The translations under genes and the position numbers were made by a program. From contig NZ_KQ483358.1 in assembly GCF_001432305.1 (NCBI RefSeq), positions 2,603,822 through 2,667,821 of the forward strand: a stretch of 64,000 nucleotides of DNA, read 5' to 3'. Numbering within the stretch: the first letter of the stretch is position 1; each line of letters begins with the position of its first letter. Under the pieces are notes generated by a model. The model saw only the letters and a list, made by a program, of their open reading frames with translations, searched no databases and was not told the origin of the DNA. Shown here one piece after another: positions 8,589 through 16,468 of the stretch. Source of the DNA: Curvibacter sp. PAE-UM (GTDB lineage Bacteria > Pseudomonadota > Gammaproteobacteria > Burkholderiales > Burkholderiaceae_C).

Positions 8589-9644
8589 ATGAACGCCCCC
8601 CACCCTTCTGCCACCGCCCGCCAGTCGCTCTACCGCGACATGTCGCTGCTGAACCTGAGCCCGCTGTGGGAGGTGCTGCACGCGCTGGTGCCACTGCAGC
8701 CGGCCTCGCCCTGCGTGCCGGCCCACTGGAAATACGAGCAGCTCCGCCCCTATCTGCAACGCGCCGGCGAAGTCATCACCGCCGAGGAGGCCGTGCGCCG
8801 CGTGCTGATCCTCGAGAACCCGGCGCTGCGCGGCCAGTCCGCCGTGACGCAGTCGCTCTACGCCGGGCTGCAGCTGATCCTGCCGGGCGAGGTGGCGCCC
8901 AGCCACCGCCACACGCAGAGTGCGCTGCGTTTCATCGTGGAAGGCACCGGCGCCTACACGGCCGTGGACGGCGAGCGCAGCACCATGCACCCGGGCGACT
9001 TCATCATCACGCCCAGCTGGACCTGGCACGACCATGGCAACGAGGTGGACGAGCCGGTGGTCTGGCTCGACGGCCTGGACATCCCCATGATCCGCTTCTT
9101 CGACGCCGGTTTCGCGGAAAACGGCACGACCCGCTCGCAGCCGGTCACGCGCCCCGAAGGCGCCAGCTTCGCGCGCTACGGCCACAACATGGCGCCGGTG
9201 CGCGGCAACGCGCCCTTCGGTGCCACCTCGCCCATCTTCAGCTACCCCTACGAGCGCAGCCGCGAGGCCCTGCACCAGCTGGAGCGGTGCGCACCGATCG
9301 ACGCCAGCGACGGCTACAAGCTGCGCTACATCAACCCGCTGACCGGCGGCACACCCATGCCCACCCTGCAGCCTTTCCTGCAGCGCCTGCCTGCGGGCTT
9401 CGAAGGCCAGGGCTGGCGCCAGACCGATGGCGCGGTCTACAGCGTGGTGGAGGGTACGGGTACTGCTTACATCGAAGGCCCGCAGGGCCCGGTACGATTC
9501 GATTTCGAAGCCCGCGACCATTTTGTCGTGCCCTCCTGGCAGGCGCTGCGCCTGCAGTCGACGGCCGGTTGCGTGCTCTTCAGTTTTTCAGACCGCCCGG
9601 TGCAAGAGGCCCTGGGCATCCACAAGGAAGAAAGGCTCGCATGA
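8589..9644 (+). CDS. gtdA: gentisate 1,2-dioxygenase
   Basis: 351 residues, a bicupin. The Fe(II)-binding histidines are in SHRH (His106, His108) and WHDHG (His147, His149) of the N-terminal cupin. A second cupin without those ligands occupies the C-terminal half. The enzyme opens the gentisate (2,5-dihydroxybenzoate) ring to maleylpyruvate. The ATG at 8589 follows CAGGAACC; the upstream in-frame start at 8547 would add 14 residues without family similarity. The stop overlaps the next gene's ATG (ATGA). Salicylate 1,2-dioxygenase is a closely related alternative. The neighbouring fumarylpyruvate hydrolase supports gentisate. Confidence 0.9.
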   Translation: MNAPHPSATARQSLYRDMSLLNLSPLWEVLHALVPLQPASPCVPAHWKYEQLRPYLQRAGEVITAEEAVRRVLILENPALRGQSAVTQSLYAGLQLILPGEVAPSHRHTQSALRFIVEGTGAYTAVDGERSTMHPGDFIITPSWTWHDHGNEVDEPVVWLDGLDIPMIRFFDAGFAENGTTRSQPVTRPEGASFARYGHNMAPVRGNAPFGATSPIFSYPYERSREALHQLERCAPIDASDGYKLRYINPLTGGTPMPTLQPFLQRLPAGFEGQGWRQTDGAVYSVVEGTGTAYIEGPQGPVRFDFEARDHFVVPSWQALRLQSTAGCVLFSFSDRPVQEALGIHKEERLA

Positions 9645-10336
9645 GTTTCGTCATCACCGCCCCGGCCCCCGTCTCAGTGCCCGTGGTCGGCAGCAAGGAC
9701 CGTTTCCCCGTCGGCCGCATCTACTGCGTCGGCCGCAACTACGTGGCCCACGCCCAGGAGATGGGCTTCACCGGCCGTGAACCGCCCTTCTTTTTCATCA
9801 AGCCGGCCGACAACTGCCTGGTCATCGAGCCGGGCCAGACCCCTGATCTGCACTACCCGAGCCTGACCAAGGACTTCCACCACGAGATCGAGCTGGTGGC
9901 CTGCATCGGCACGGGCGGCAAGAACATCAAGGCCGCCGACGCGAAGAAACACATCTGGGGCTACGCCGTGGGCCTGGACATGACCCGGCGCGACCTGCAG
10001 GGCGAGCAGAAGAAGCTGGGCCGCCCCTGGTGCATCGGCAAGACCTTCGACGAAGCCTGCCCCATCGGCGCCATCACGCCAGCCGCGCAAGCCGGCGACG
10101 TGGAGAAGGCCGGGATCTGGCTGCAGGTCAACGGCCAGGACCGCCAGCGCAGCGACGTCACCAAGCTGATCTGGAACATCGGCGAGATCATCGAGCACCT
10201 CAGCACCGCCTGGGAATTGCGCCCCGGCGACCTGATCTACACCGGCACCCCCGAGGGCGTGGCGGCCGTGGTGCCGGGCGACGTGATGGAAGGCGGCGTT
10301 GCAGGGTTGACCCCTATCCGCCTCAAGGTGGTCTGA
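9641..10336 (+). CDS. nagK: fumarylpyruvate hydrolase (FAH family)
   Basis: 231 residues of the fumarylacetoacetase C-terminal fold. It shows [16 protein letters not shown] near the start, the metal-binding [32 protein letters not shown] and IYTGTPEGV. It splits fumarylpyruvate into fumarate and pyruvate, the last step of the gentisate route. The ATGA overlap with gentisate dioxygenase shows translational coupling. FAH proteins also include oxaloacetate decarboxylases and other acylpyruvases, so substrate assignment rests on the neighbour. Confidence 0.88.
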   Translation: MSFVITAPAPVSVPVVGSKDRFPVGRIYCVGRNYVAHAQEMGFTGREPPFFFIKPADNCLVIEPGQTPDLHYPSLTKDFHHEIELVACIGTGGKNIKAADAKKHIWGYAVGLDMTRRDLQGEQKKLGRPWCIGKTFDEACPIGAITPAAQAGDVEKAGIWLQVNGQDRQRSDVTKLIWNIGEIIEHLSTAWELRPGDLIYTGTPEGVAAVVPGDVMEGGVAGLTPIRLKVV

Positions 10337-10364
10337 ACCGGGAGCACCCCTACAATCGCGGCCC

Positions 10365-10847
10365 ATGATCTACAAGATGTTGGGAACACTGGCCAAGGCC
10401 TGCGCCATCCTGGCCGGTGTGCTGCTGACGGTCATCACGCTGATGACCTGCCTCAGCGTGATGGGGCGCAACACCACCGGCACCACGCTGGTCGGTGATT
10501 TCGAGCTCACGGGCGTGGCCGCCGGTGCGGCGATCGCCCTCTTCCTGCCCTGGTGCCAGCTGCGCCGCGGCAACATCATCGTGGACTTCTTCACAGCCCG
10601 CGCCAGCGAGCGCACCACCGCCGCGCTGGACCGCATCGGCGCCTTCGTGCTGGGCCTGTGCATGGCCCTGCTGGCCTGGCGCACCGTGCTCGGCGGCCTG
10701 AGCGCCTGGAGCACGCAGTCGGCCACCATGATGCTGGGTTTTCCCGAGTGGATCGTCTACACGCTGATGGTGCCGCCCCTGATCCTCACGGCCCTCATCG
10801 GCCTGAGCCAGGGCCTGCTGGGCTTTGACCCGGAGGTCCAGGCATGA
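10365..10847 (+). CDS. dctQ: TRAP transporter small permease subunit (DctQ)
   Basis: 160 residues with four predicted membrane helices: about 9-32, 45-64, 85-107 and 124-147. It carries the DctQ signature around LPWCQLRRGNIIVDFF. DctQ joins the large permease to form a sodium-driven importer fed by a periplasmic binding protein. It begins 29 bp after the fumarylpyruvate hydrolase stop, which ties the transporter to gentisate breakdown. DctQ is normally adjacent to or overlapping DctM; here a 157-bp repeat separates them. Confidence 0.9.
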   Translation: MIYKMLGTLAKACAILAGVLLTVITLMTCLSVMGRNTTGTTLVGDFELTGVAAGAAIALFLPWCQLRRGNIIVDFFTARASERTTAALDRIGAFVLGLCMALLAWRTVLGGLSAWSTQSATMMLGFPEWIVYTLMVPPLILTALIGLSQGLLGFDPEVQA

Positions 10848-11004
10848 GCGCCGCCGGGCCGTCCCAAGGCGCGAAACGTGGCGTGGCGAGACGCCAGCGC
10901 CTCTTCGTCCCGTCCAAGCCTGCGCAGGCAGGCTTGGAGCCGCGGGACTCAGCCCCCTCGGGGGGCAGCGCAGCACACACAGTGGCAAGCGTGGGGGCCA
11001 GCAT
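10848..11004. repeat. intergenic hairpin repeat, copy B, between dctQ and dctM
   Basis: 157 bp with no reading frame of its own worth calling. Core 10901-10985 aligns with 7787-7864. Arms CAAGCCTG (10915-10922) and CAGGCTTG (10929-10936) form an 8-bp stem, and GCCCCC/GGGGGC (10952-10966) a second. The element runs to GTGGGGGCC just before the dctM start, so its GGGGG may act as dctM's ribosome-binding site. It splits two genes that are usually contiguous, so it looks inserted. Confidence 0.75.
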
Positions 11005-12324
11005 ATGACCCCCGTGACCCTGACCCTGATGATCTTCGGCATCATGCTGCTGCTGATGGCGGTACGCATCCCGATTGCGATCGCCATGTTCGTGGCCGGG
11101 GCCATCGGCTACGTGACCCAGGCCGGCTGGCTGCCGCTGTCCAATTTCCTCAATACCCAGGCCTTCGCGCGTTTTGCCAGCTACGACCTGTCGGTGATCC
11201 CGCTGTTCATCCTGATGGGGCATTTCGCCACCCAGGGCGGCATTTCCAAGGCCCTGTTCGGTTTTGCCAGCGCCGTGATGTCGCGCCTCAAGGGCGGCCT
11301 GGCCATGGCCGCCGTCCTGGCCAGCGCGGCCTTCGGTGCCATCTGCGGCTCCTCGGTGGCCACGGCAGCCACCATCACCTCGGTGGCCCTGCCCGAGCTC
11401 AAGCGCCACGGCTATTCCGGCCGCCTGTCCACCGGCACCCTGGCCGCCGGCGGCACGCTGGGCATCCTGATCCCGCCCTCCGTCCCGCTGGTGATCTACG
11501 CCATCCTGACCGAGCAGAACATCGCCAAGCTCTTTGCCGCGGCCATGGTGCCGGGCCTCATCGCCATGACCGGCTACATGATCGCCATCGCGGTCTACGT
11601 GCGCCTGGTGCCGGGCCAGGCACCGGAAAAGGACGTGGTCACTGAAAAGATCACGCTGCAGTCGCTCAAGGGGGTCATCCCCATCGCGCTGATCTTCCTG
11701 ATCGTCTTCGGCGGCATCTATGGCGGCATCTTCACGCCCACCGAGGGTGCGGCGGTCGGCGCAGCGGCCACCTTCGTGATGGCCCTGGCCTTGCGCGAGC
11801 TGACGCTCAAGAAGCTGGCGCACTGCTTCTACGCCACGGCGGAGAGCTCGGCCATGATCTTCATGATCTTCATCGGCGCCGACCTGATGAACTCTGCGCT
11901 CACGCTCACGCAGGTACCGGCCCAGCTGGCCAGCGTGGTCGGCGGCTGGGGCCTGCCGCCGCTGATGGTGGTGTCCGCCATCCTGCTGCTCTACGTGGTG
12001 CTGGGCGCAGTCATGGACGAACTGTCCATGATCCTGCTGACCATCCCGATCTTCTTCCCCATGGTCATGGGCCTGGATTTCGGCATGCCCCCTGAATCGG
12101 TGGCCATCTGGTTCGGCATCATGGTGCTGATGACGGTGGGCTTCGGCCTGCTGGCGCCACCCGTGGGCCTGAACGTCTACGTGGTCAACGGCATGGCCAA
12201 GGACGTGCCCATCAGCGAGAGCTACCGCGGCGTGATGCCCTTCCTCATCAGCGACGTGCTGCGCACGCTGCTGCTGCTGTTCTTCCCGGCCGTTTCCCTG
12301 TGGCTGGTGAAGTACGTGGGCTAG
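11005..12324 (+). CDS. dctM: TRAP transporter large permease (DctM)
   Basis: 439 residues, about 12 membrane segments, the usual DctM length. Family signatures seen are ICGSSVATAATITSVALPE, GGTLGILIPPSVPLVIY and FTPTEGAAVGA. DctM is the translocating subunit. The ATG at 11005 is chosen because hydrophobic sequence starts there; reading further upstream runs into the repeat and gives a basic, non-homologous extension of 60 residues. The likely cargo is an aromatic acid or related organic acid, inferred from the gentisate genes upstream. Confidence 0.92.
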   Translation: MTPVTLTLMIFGIMLLLMAVRIPIAIAMFVAGAIGYVTQAGWLPLSNFLNTQAFARFASYDLSVIPLFILMGHFATQGGISKALFGFASAVMSRLKGGLAMAAVLASAAFGAICGSSVATAATITSVALPELKRHGYSGRLSTGTLAAGGTLGILIPPSVPLVIYAILTEQNIAKLFAAAMVPGLIAMTGYMIAIAVYVRLVPGQAPEKDVVTEKITLQSLKGVIPIALIFLIVFGGIYGGIFTPTEGAAVGAAATFVMALALRELTLKKLAHCFYATAESSAMIFMIFIGADLMNSALTLTQVPAQLASVVGGWGLPPLMVVSAILLLYVVLGAVMDELSMILLTIPIFFPMVMGLDFGMPPESVAIWFGIMVLMTVGFGLLAPPVGLNVYVVNGMAKDVPISESYRGVMPFLISDVLRTLLLLFFPAVSLWLVKYVG

Positions 12325-12357
12325 CCGCTGCGAACGCACGCCAGCGGCATAACAGCC

Positions 12358-12630
12358 AGGGACCCTCTGCAGAACTCCCGTCATGCGCGTTCGAGTCCAA
12401 AACGGGATGATTTGGCCGCCAACACCACGCAGCGTGTGCTCCAGCACACGCAAGGGGTTTGGTGGGCAAAGGGCCCGTTTTGGTTCGAACCCGAAGGGGC
12501 GTGGTTTTGCGGGCGATCCGTAGCGTTGCAAAACCAGGCAAGCCGTTCAGGCTTGCCTTGGGTTTTGCGCCTTGCGGCTCATCCCGCAAAATCCACGCCG
12601 CGCGCAACGCGAGTTCTGCAGAGGGTCCCT
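12358..12630. mobile_element. MITE-like element, 273 bp, perfect 20-bp terminal inverted repeats
   Basis: The left end AGGGACCCTCTGCAGAACTC (12358-12377) is the exact reverse complement of the right end (12611-12630). Inside are two large imperfect hairpins. The left one has arms GTTCGAGTCCAAAACGGG (about 12389-12406) and CCCGTTTTGGTTCGAAC (about 12474-12490). The right one has arms starting GGCGTGGTTTTGCGGG (about 12498) and ending CCCGCAAAATCCACGCC (about 12599), with apex GGCAAGCC-GTTCA-GGCTTGCC at 12537-12557. A smaller hairpin GCGTGTGC-TCCA-GCACACGC lies at 12433-12452. No transposase is encoded and no clear target duplication is visible. It occupies most of the 386-bp gap between dctM and dctP. 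Confidence 0.85.
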
Positions 12631-12710
12631 AGATTTGAGGGAAAGCCCCAGCACGGGCCAATGTGAATTTCGGCTAAGGTGCAGTCTGAACCCTCAAGAG
12701 GAGACAGACC

Positions 12711-13751
12711 ATGATCCAGCGCCGTACCCTGCTCAAATCCACCGCTGCAGCTGCAGCACTCGGTGTCCCGACCCTGGGCCTGGCCCAGCAGAGCGTGACG
12801 CTCAAGTTCCACACCTTCATGTCCCCCATGTCGGCCGTCTGGAACACCATGCACAAGCCGTGGATGGACAAGGTCGAGAAGGAATCGGGTGGCCGCATCA
12901 AGTTCGAGGCCTATCCGGCCATGCAGCTGGGCGGCACGCCGGTGCAGCTCTACGACCAAGCCCGCGACGGCGTGGTCGACGTGGTCTGGACACTGCCGGG
13001 CAACACCGCCGGGCGCTTCCCGCGCATCGAGGTGTTCGAGCTGCCCTTCATGCTCAACAACGCCGAGGCCACCTCCAAGGCCTATTGGGAATACGTGCAG
13101 ACCGTGGCGGTCGACGAATTCAAGGACACACACCCGATCGCCCTGCACGTGCACGGCCCCGGCATGTTCCATACCAAGGCCAAGCAGATCAAGACCCCGG
13201 ACGACCTCAAGGGCCTGAAGATGCGCGGCCCGACCCGCCAGGTCACCAAGCTGCTGCAGGCCGTGGGCGCCACGCCGGTAGGCATGCCGCTGCCGCAGAT
13301 CCCGGACGCGCTGTCCAAGGGCACGATCGATGGCTGCGTGATCCCCTGGGAAGTGGTGCCGGCCGTCAAGGTGCACGAGCTCACCAAGTTCCACACCGAG
13401 TTCCCGGCCGGCCACACGGGCCTGTACACCACGACCTTCGTCATGACCATGAACAAGGCCAAGTACGAGTCGCTGGCACCGGACCTCAAGAAGGTCATCG
13501 ACAACAACTCCGGCCTGGCCACCTCGGGCTGGCTGGGCAAGCAGCAGCAGGCCAGCGACATCCCGGGCCGCAAGCCGGCAGTCGAGCGCGGCAACACCAT
13601 CTACACGCTGAGCAATGCCGAGGCGCAGGAGTTTGTCAAGCGCTCCAGCGAAGTGGACAACGAGTGGGTGGCCGACATGAACAAGCGCGGCTTCGACGGC
13701 AAGAAACTGCTGCAAAGCGCCAAGGACCTGATCGCCAAACACGGCAAATAG
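12711..13751 (+). CDS. dctP: TRAP transporter periplasmic solute-binding protein (DctP)
   Basis: 346 residues. The signal peptide has an RRTLLK twin-arginine-like motif, then an Ala-rich core ending in LGLAQQ. The mature DctP domain contains VTLKFHTFMSPMS, FELPFML and the ligand-site region LKGLKMRGPTRQVTKLLQAVG with the conserved arginine that binds carboxylates. It delivers substrate to DctQM. It is on the same strand as dctQM but separated from them by the MITE-like element; AAGAGGAGA precedes the ATG. A terminator follows, so this ends the gentisate/TRAP transcription unit if readthrough across the elements occurs. Confidence 0.92.
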   Translation: MIQRRTLLKSTAAAAALGVPTLGLAQQSVTLKFHTFMSPMSAVWNTMHKPWMDKVEKESGGRIKFEAYPAMQLGGTPVQLYDQARDGVVDVVWTLPGNTAGRFPRIEVFELPFMLNNAEATSKAYWEYVQTVAVDEFKDTHPIALHVHGPGMFHTKAKQIKTPDDLKGLKMRGPTRQVTKLLQAVGATPVGMPLPQIPDALSKGTIDGCVIPWEVVPAVKVHELTKFHTEFPAGHTGLYTTTFVMTMNKAKYESLAPDLKKVIDNNSGLATSGWLGKQQQASDIPGRKPAVERGNTIYTLSNAEAQEFVKRSSEVDNEWVADMNKRGFDGKKLLQSAKDLIAKHGK

Positions 13752-13768
13752 TCCTCTTCAGCCTTAAG

Positions 13769-13799
13769 CAAAAAGCGCCCATGAGGGCGCTTTTGTTTT
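13769..13799 (+). terminator. rho-independent terminator after dctP
   Basis: Stem AAAAGCGCCC / GGGCGCTTTT (13771-13780 and 13785-13794) with ATGA loop and a following TTTTGTTTTC tract. Confidence 0.9.
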
Positions 13800-13839
13800 C
13801 TCGCCTCCGAGCTTGCGCTTGACGATCAGCGTACCGGAC

Positions 13840-14970
13840 TCAGTTCGTGCTGCCCATCGCCGCCTGGGAACTGAGTTCGAGCAGCGCCAAATTGCGATCA
13901 AATCCTGTGTATGCCTGCTGCGCATAAGCCTTGGACCAAGTGACCTGCGTCGCAAGGCCGACCGGCTGGTTCCCCGGCAAACCACAGGCCGGGCGGCCCC
14001 GCTGAGCCTCCGTGCAATCGAGTCGAGTGATGCGCATATAGGCGCCATACCGGTCCACTAAGTAGAGCTCCAACTCAGTATTGAAAGCCCCCAACTGCCC
14101 TCCGAGCTTGTCCAAGTTCTGGTTGATCTCCTTGCGGTGTGCCGGCACAAAAACGGCCTGAATACCCCCATTGGGCTCATGGCGGAGTTGTACGCAAAGA
14201 TTTAGGCTTCTGCTGCTTTGGATATGGTGGTATTCGGGGTTTTGGGCCTGATCAGCCGCAGCGCACTGCTCAGCGCCTTTCCAGCTGAAACGGGGCATAT
14301 CGTTCACTATGCGATTGAACGTCGCAACAAGCAAGGATTTGGCTGTTGTCCCCTCGAACTGGGCCAGCGTCAGCGTTGTCAGTTTGACCGCACCAGGACC
14401 ACTTGAGGTCGAGGTTGTCGTATATCTGGGCTGAGTATCGCTGTCATGATCTGTCGCTGCGACCACCACCCACTCCCCTTCGGGAATGGGCAGTTGTTTC
14501 CTGGCACCCAAGCGACCTACCGTGATCACCCCTGGCCCCCGGACCCTGTGGCCAGCACCAAGAGGTATGGCCCCGGAAGCTGGCTCGGCCCATGCGTTGA
14601 GCCTGCCTGCGGCAGTAGAGACCTGGGGCTGCGTGATGGTGGCCGCCACTGCGGGCGCACTGATTCCCAATGTTGGGGTCACTGGAGCTGTACTGGCGAT
14701 CGTGGGCTGTACGTTGCCAGATGAACGCTTCATCGCTAACCGTGCGAGGAGGGCAAAACGCCCGTTAGGATAAGCATCCAGATACGCTGCGTACGCATCG
14801 GCTGTGTCCATGCGCTCCACAGATTTCCAGAAATCCACTTCGACCGCGGCCCTGTCTGCCGTGGACGGGGCCTTGTTCTGACTCACGGGCTGGGCGATGG
14901 TCCCAGTTGCTGTCCCCAGCGACACAAAAAATATCAGACTGAGTTTGGAAATGAATATGGAAATATTCAT
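13840..14970 (-). CDS. secreted protein of unknown function with caspase-neighbour-type repeat
   Basis: 376 residues. Residues 1-26 look like a signal peptide (ISKLSLIFFVSLGTATGTIAQ). Residues about 47-80 read FWKSVERMDTADAYAAYLDAYP then NGRFALLARLAMKR, a short helical module I associate with bacterial caspase-like and SPOR-type envelope proteins. A Pro/Thr/Ala linker follows, then a C-terminal region (about 160-376) I do not recognise, with two cysteine pairs (QCAAADQ/NLCVQL and DCTEAQRGRPACG) that could form disulfides. DNA here is visibly richer in A and T than the neighbours, which may indicate transfer. The neighbouring secreted gene is 290 bp upstream on the same strand. Confidence 0.7.
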   Translation of the reverse strand: MNISIFISKLSLIFFVSLGTATGTIAQPVSQNKAPSTADRAAVEVDFWKSVERMDTADAYAAYLDAYPNGRFALLARLAMKRSSGNVQPTIASTAPVTPTLGISAPAVAATITQPQVSTAAGRLNAWAEPASGAIPLGAGHRVRGPGVITVGRLGARKQLPIPEGEWVVVAATDHDSDTQPRYTTTSTSSGPGAVKLTTLTLAQFEGTTAKSLLVATFNRIVNDMPRFSWKGAEQCAAADQAQNPEYHHIQSSRSLNLCVQLRHEPNGGIQAVFVPAHRKEINQNLDKLGGQLGAFNTELELYLVDRYGAYMRITRLDCTEAQRGRPACGLPGNQPVGLATQVTWSKAYAQQAYTGFDRNLALLELSSQAAMGSTN

Positions 14971-15260
14971 GATGTCTCGTTGCTCCCCTATCTAGTTAGT
15001 TGACGGATATATCCTATAGCGCAGGTCTAGGAATCCGCGCCGGCCCGGCCAAATCCAACCCGAGTTACCACCTGCCATGTGACATTCAGACCACAGATAT
15101 GCCCATGCAAATTGAGGCTCCAAATGCAAGGCAGCCCCAAACGATCGCTGTAGCCCGCGGCCTGCGCCCCATGGGTCGCCAGCAGAAAACCAGCAAAAAC
15201 CCGACCCGGATTGCGCGCGCCAAGTTTGCCGGAGGAGCCTCCCGCCGAAAACGTATTGGC

Positions 15261-15809
15261 TCAGAACTGTGGTCGCACCAGCCGGACCACCAGCGGCGTG
15301 CGCCGACCCACATCGCCACGCGCCTCGCCAGTGCCCATGTGCACCGCCCAGCCCTGCTGGACACCCAGGTTGTCCTGAGTGCCCCCGCGTCCCTGCTGGA
15401 TGTTGCCGTAATGGTAGGGGTTGGACTGCGTGGTATCGATGCGTGAGGTGCTGGTCCAGTACCAGTCCTGCGGTGCGGCCGGGAACAAGTCCTTGCCCTG
15501 CTCGCTGGCGGCCCAGCGTCGCAGCTCCGTCAGGCGCGGCAAGCGCCAGGCCACCCCCTCGGCCTTGAAGCGTGCCGTGGCCAGGGCCACGGCCTCGCCA
15601 TACGTCATCTCACGCGGCTGCCCGGTACAGGTCTTCCCGTTCCAGGCCATGCCCTCCACACAGCGGGGCCAGGCCAGCTTGCTGCGCGGATCGACCACAT
15701 AGCTGCCATCGGCCGTCGGGGCCGGGCTGGCTGCCGCCGGGGGCGTGGCCTGCGCGGCGGCGCTGCCAGCCAGCAGCACGAACAGACCTGCCGATAGAAC
15801 ACGTTTCAT
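15261..15809 (-). CDS. secreted DUF1566 (Lcl-type) domain protein
   Basis: 182 residues. The start MKRVLSAGLFVLLAGSAAAQ is a clear signal peptide; five residues upstream of this ATG are ignored. The DUF1566 pattern follows: SYVVDPRSKLAWPRCVEGM, MTYGEAVALATARF, WRLPRLTELRRWA, DWYWTSTSRI and a closing VVRLVR. This C-type-lectin-like fold occurs in surface proteins, including the Legionella collagen-like adhesin. Binding partner unknown. The 290 bp between this gene and the next one downstream on the strand holds no supported gene. Confidence 0.8.
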   Translation of the reverse strand: MKRVLSAGLFVLLAGSAAAQATPPAAASPAPTADGSYVVDPRSKLAWPRCVEGMAWNGKTCTGQPREMTYGEAVALATARFKAEGVAWRLPRLTELRRWAASEQGKDLFPAAPQDWYWTSTSRIDTTQSNPYHYGNIQQGRGGTQDNLGVQQGWAVHMGTGEARGDVGRRTPLVVRLVRPQF

Positions 15810-15834
15810 GATCCGCCTTTGCACACGCCGGGCA

Positions 15835-16458
15835 TCAGGCGCCCGCCTTCACCACCTGGAGCACGTCCGCGAACGCCGGATGCTCGGCCGAGCGCAGCCA
15901 CTCGAAGGCCACCATCTCGGTCGTCACCAGTTCGGCACCGGCACCGGCCAGGCGGTCGAAGGCCGCATCACGGTTGCGCTCGCTGCGCGAACCGCAGGCG
16001 TCGGTCACGACCCAGACCTCGAACTCGTCGTCCAGCAGGTCCAGCGCCGTCTGCAACAGGCAGACGTGCGCCTCGCAACCGGCCAGAACAATGGTGTTGC
16101 GCCCATCTGCCGGCTGGGCCGGCTTCTGCAGATGTTTGGGCAGGCTGCGCGCGTTGCCTTGCGGCGCACGCGCCGGCGGACGCAGCAGTTCGGCCAAGCC
16201 ATCGGCCACGCCGCTGAAGGACATCTTGGGAAAGGTCTTGCCGCCGGCCTGGGCGATCAGGGCCTGCAGCGCGGGCACGGTGGGCCCCAGGCCTGCGGGG
16301 TTCTCTTCGGTGGCGAAAACCGGTACCTTGAGCAGGCGCGCCATCTGCGCCAGGCGACTGGCGTTGGCCAGCACGGCCAGGCCCTCATGGATGGCGGGCA
16401 TCAGCTTGCCCTGGTAGTCCACCAGCAGCAGCTGGGAATCATCGAGTTCGAGCAGCAT
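15835..16458 (-). CDS. isochorismatase-like cysteine hydrolase
   Basis: 207 residues. The catalytic triad of the family is visible: Asp in LLVDYQGKL, Lys in TFPKMSFSG, and Cys in LAGCEAHVCLLQT. Members hydrolyse amides or isochorismate; this shorter form is closest to the YcaC/nicotinamidase-related group of unknown substrate. ATG at 16458 (MLLELDD) is preferred since the fold starts immediately; an upstream in-frame start lies inside acuI. It begins 10 bp after the acuI stop on the same strand, so the two form an operon. Confidence 0.85.
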   Translation of the reverse strand: MLLELDDSQLLLVDYQGKLMPAIHEGLAVLANASRLAQMARLLKVPVFATEENPAGLGPTVPALQALIAQAGGKTFPKMSFSGVADGLAELLRPPARAPQGNARSLPKHLQKPAQPADGRNTIVLAGCEAHVCLLQTALDLLDDEFEVWVVTDACGSRSERNRDAAFDRLAGAGAELVTTEMVAFEWLRSAEHPAFADVLQVVKAGA

Positions 16459-16468
16459 CTTGTCTCCT

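Noticed and set aside
12412-12666. Open frame inside the MITE-like element
   Set aside because: It runs through both hairpin arms, has no ribosome site and no recognisable transposase motif. Frames there follow from the palindromes.
15086-15364. 92-codon minus-strand frame between the two secreted protein genes
   Set aside because: Arg/Trp-rich shadow frame that overlaps the DUF1566 gene's end in another frame; no domain or ribosome site.
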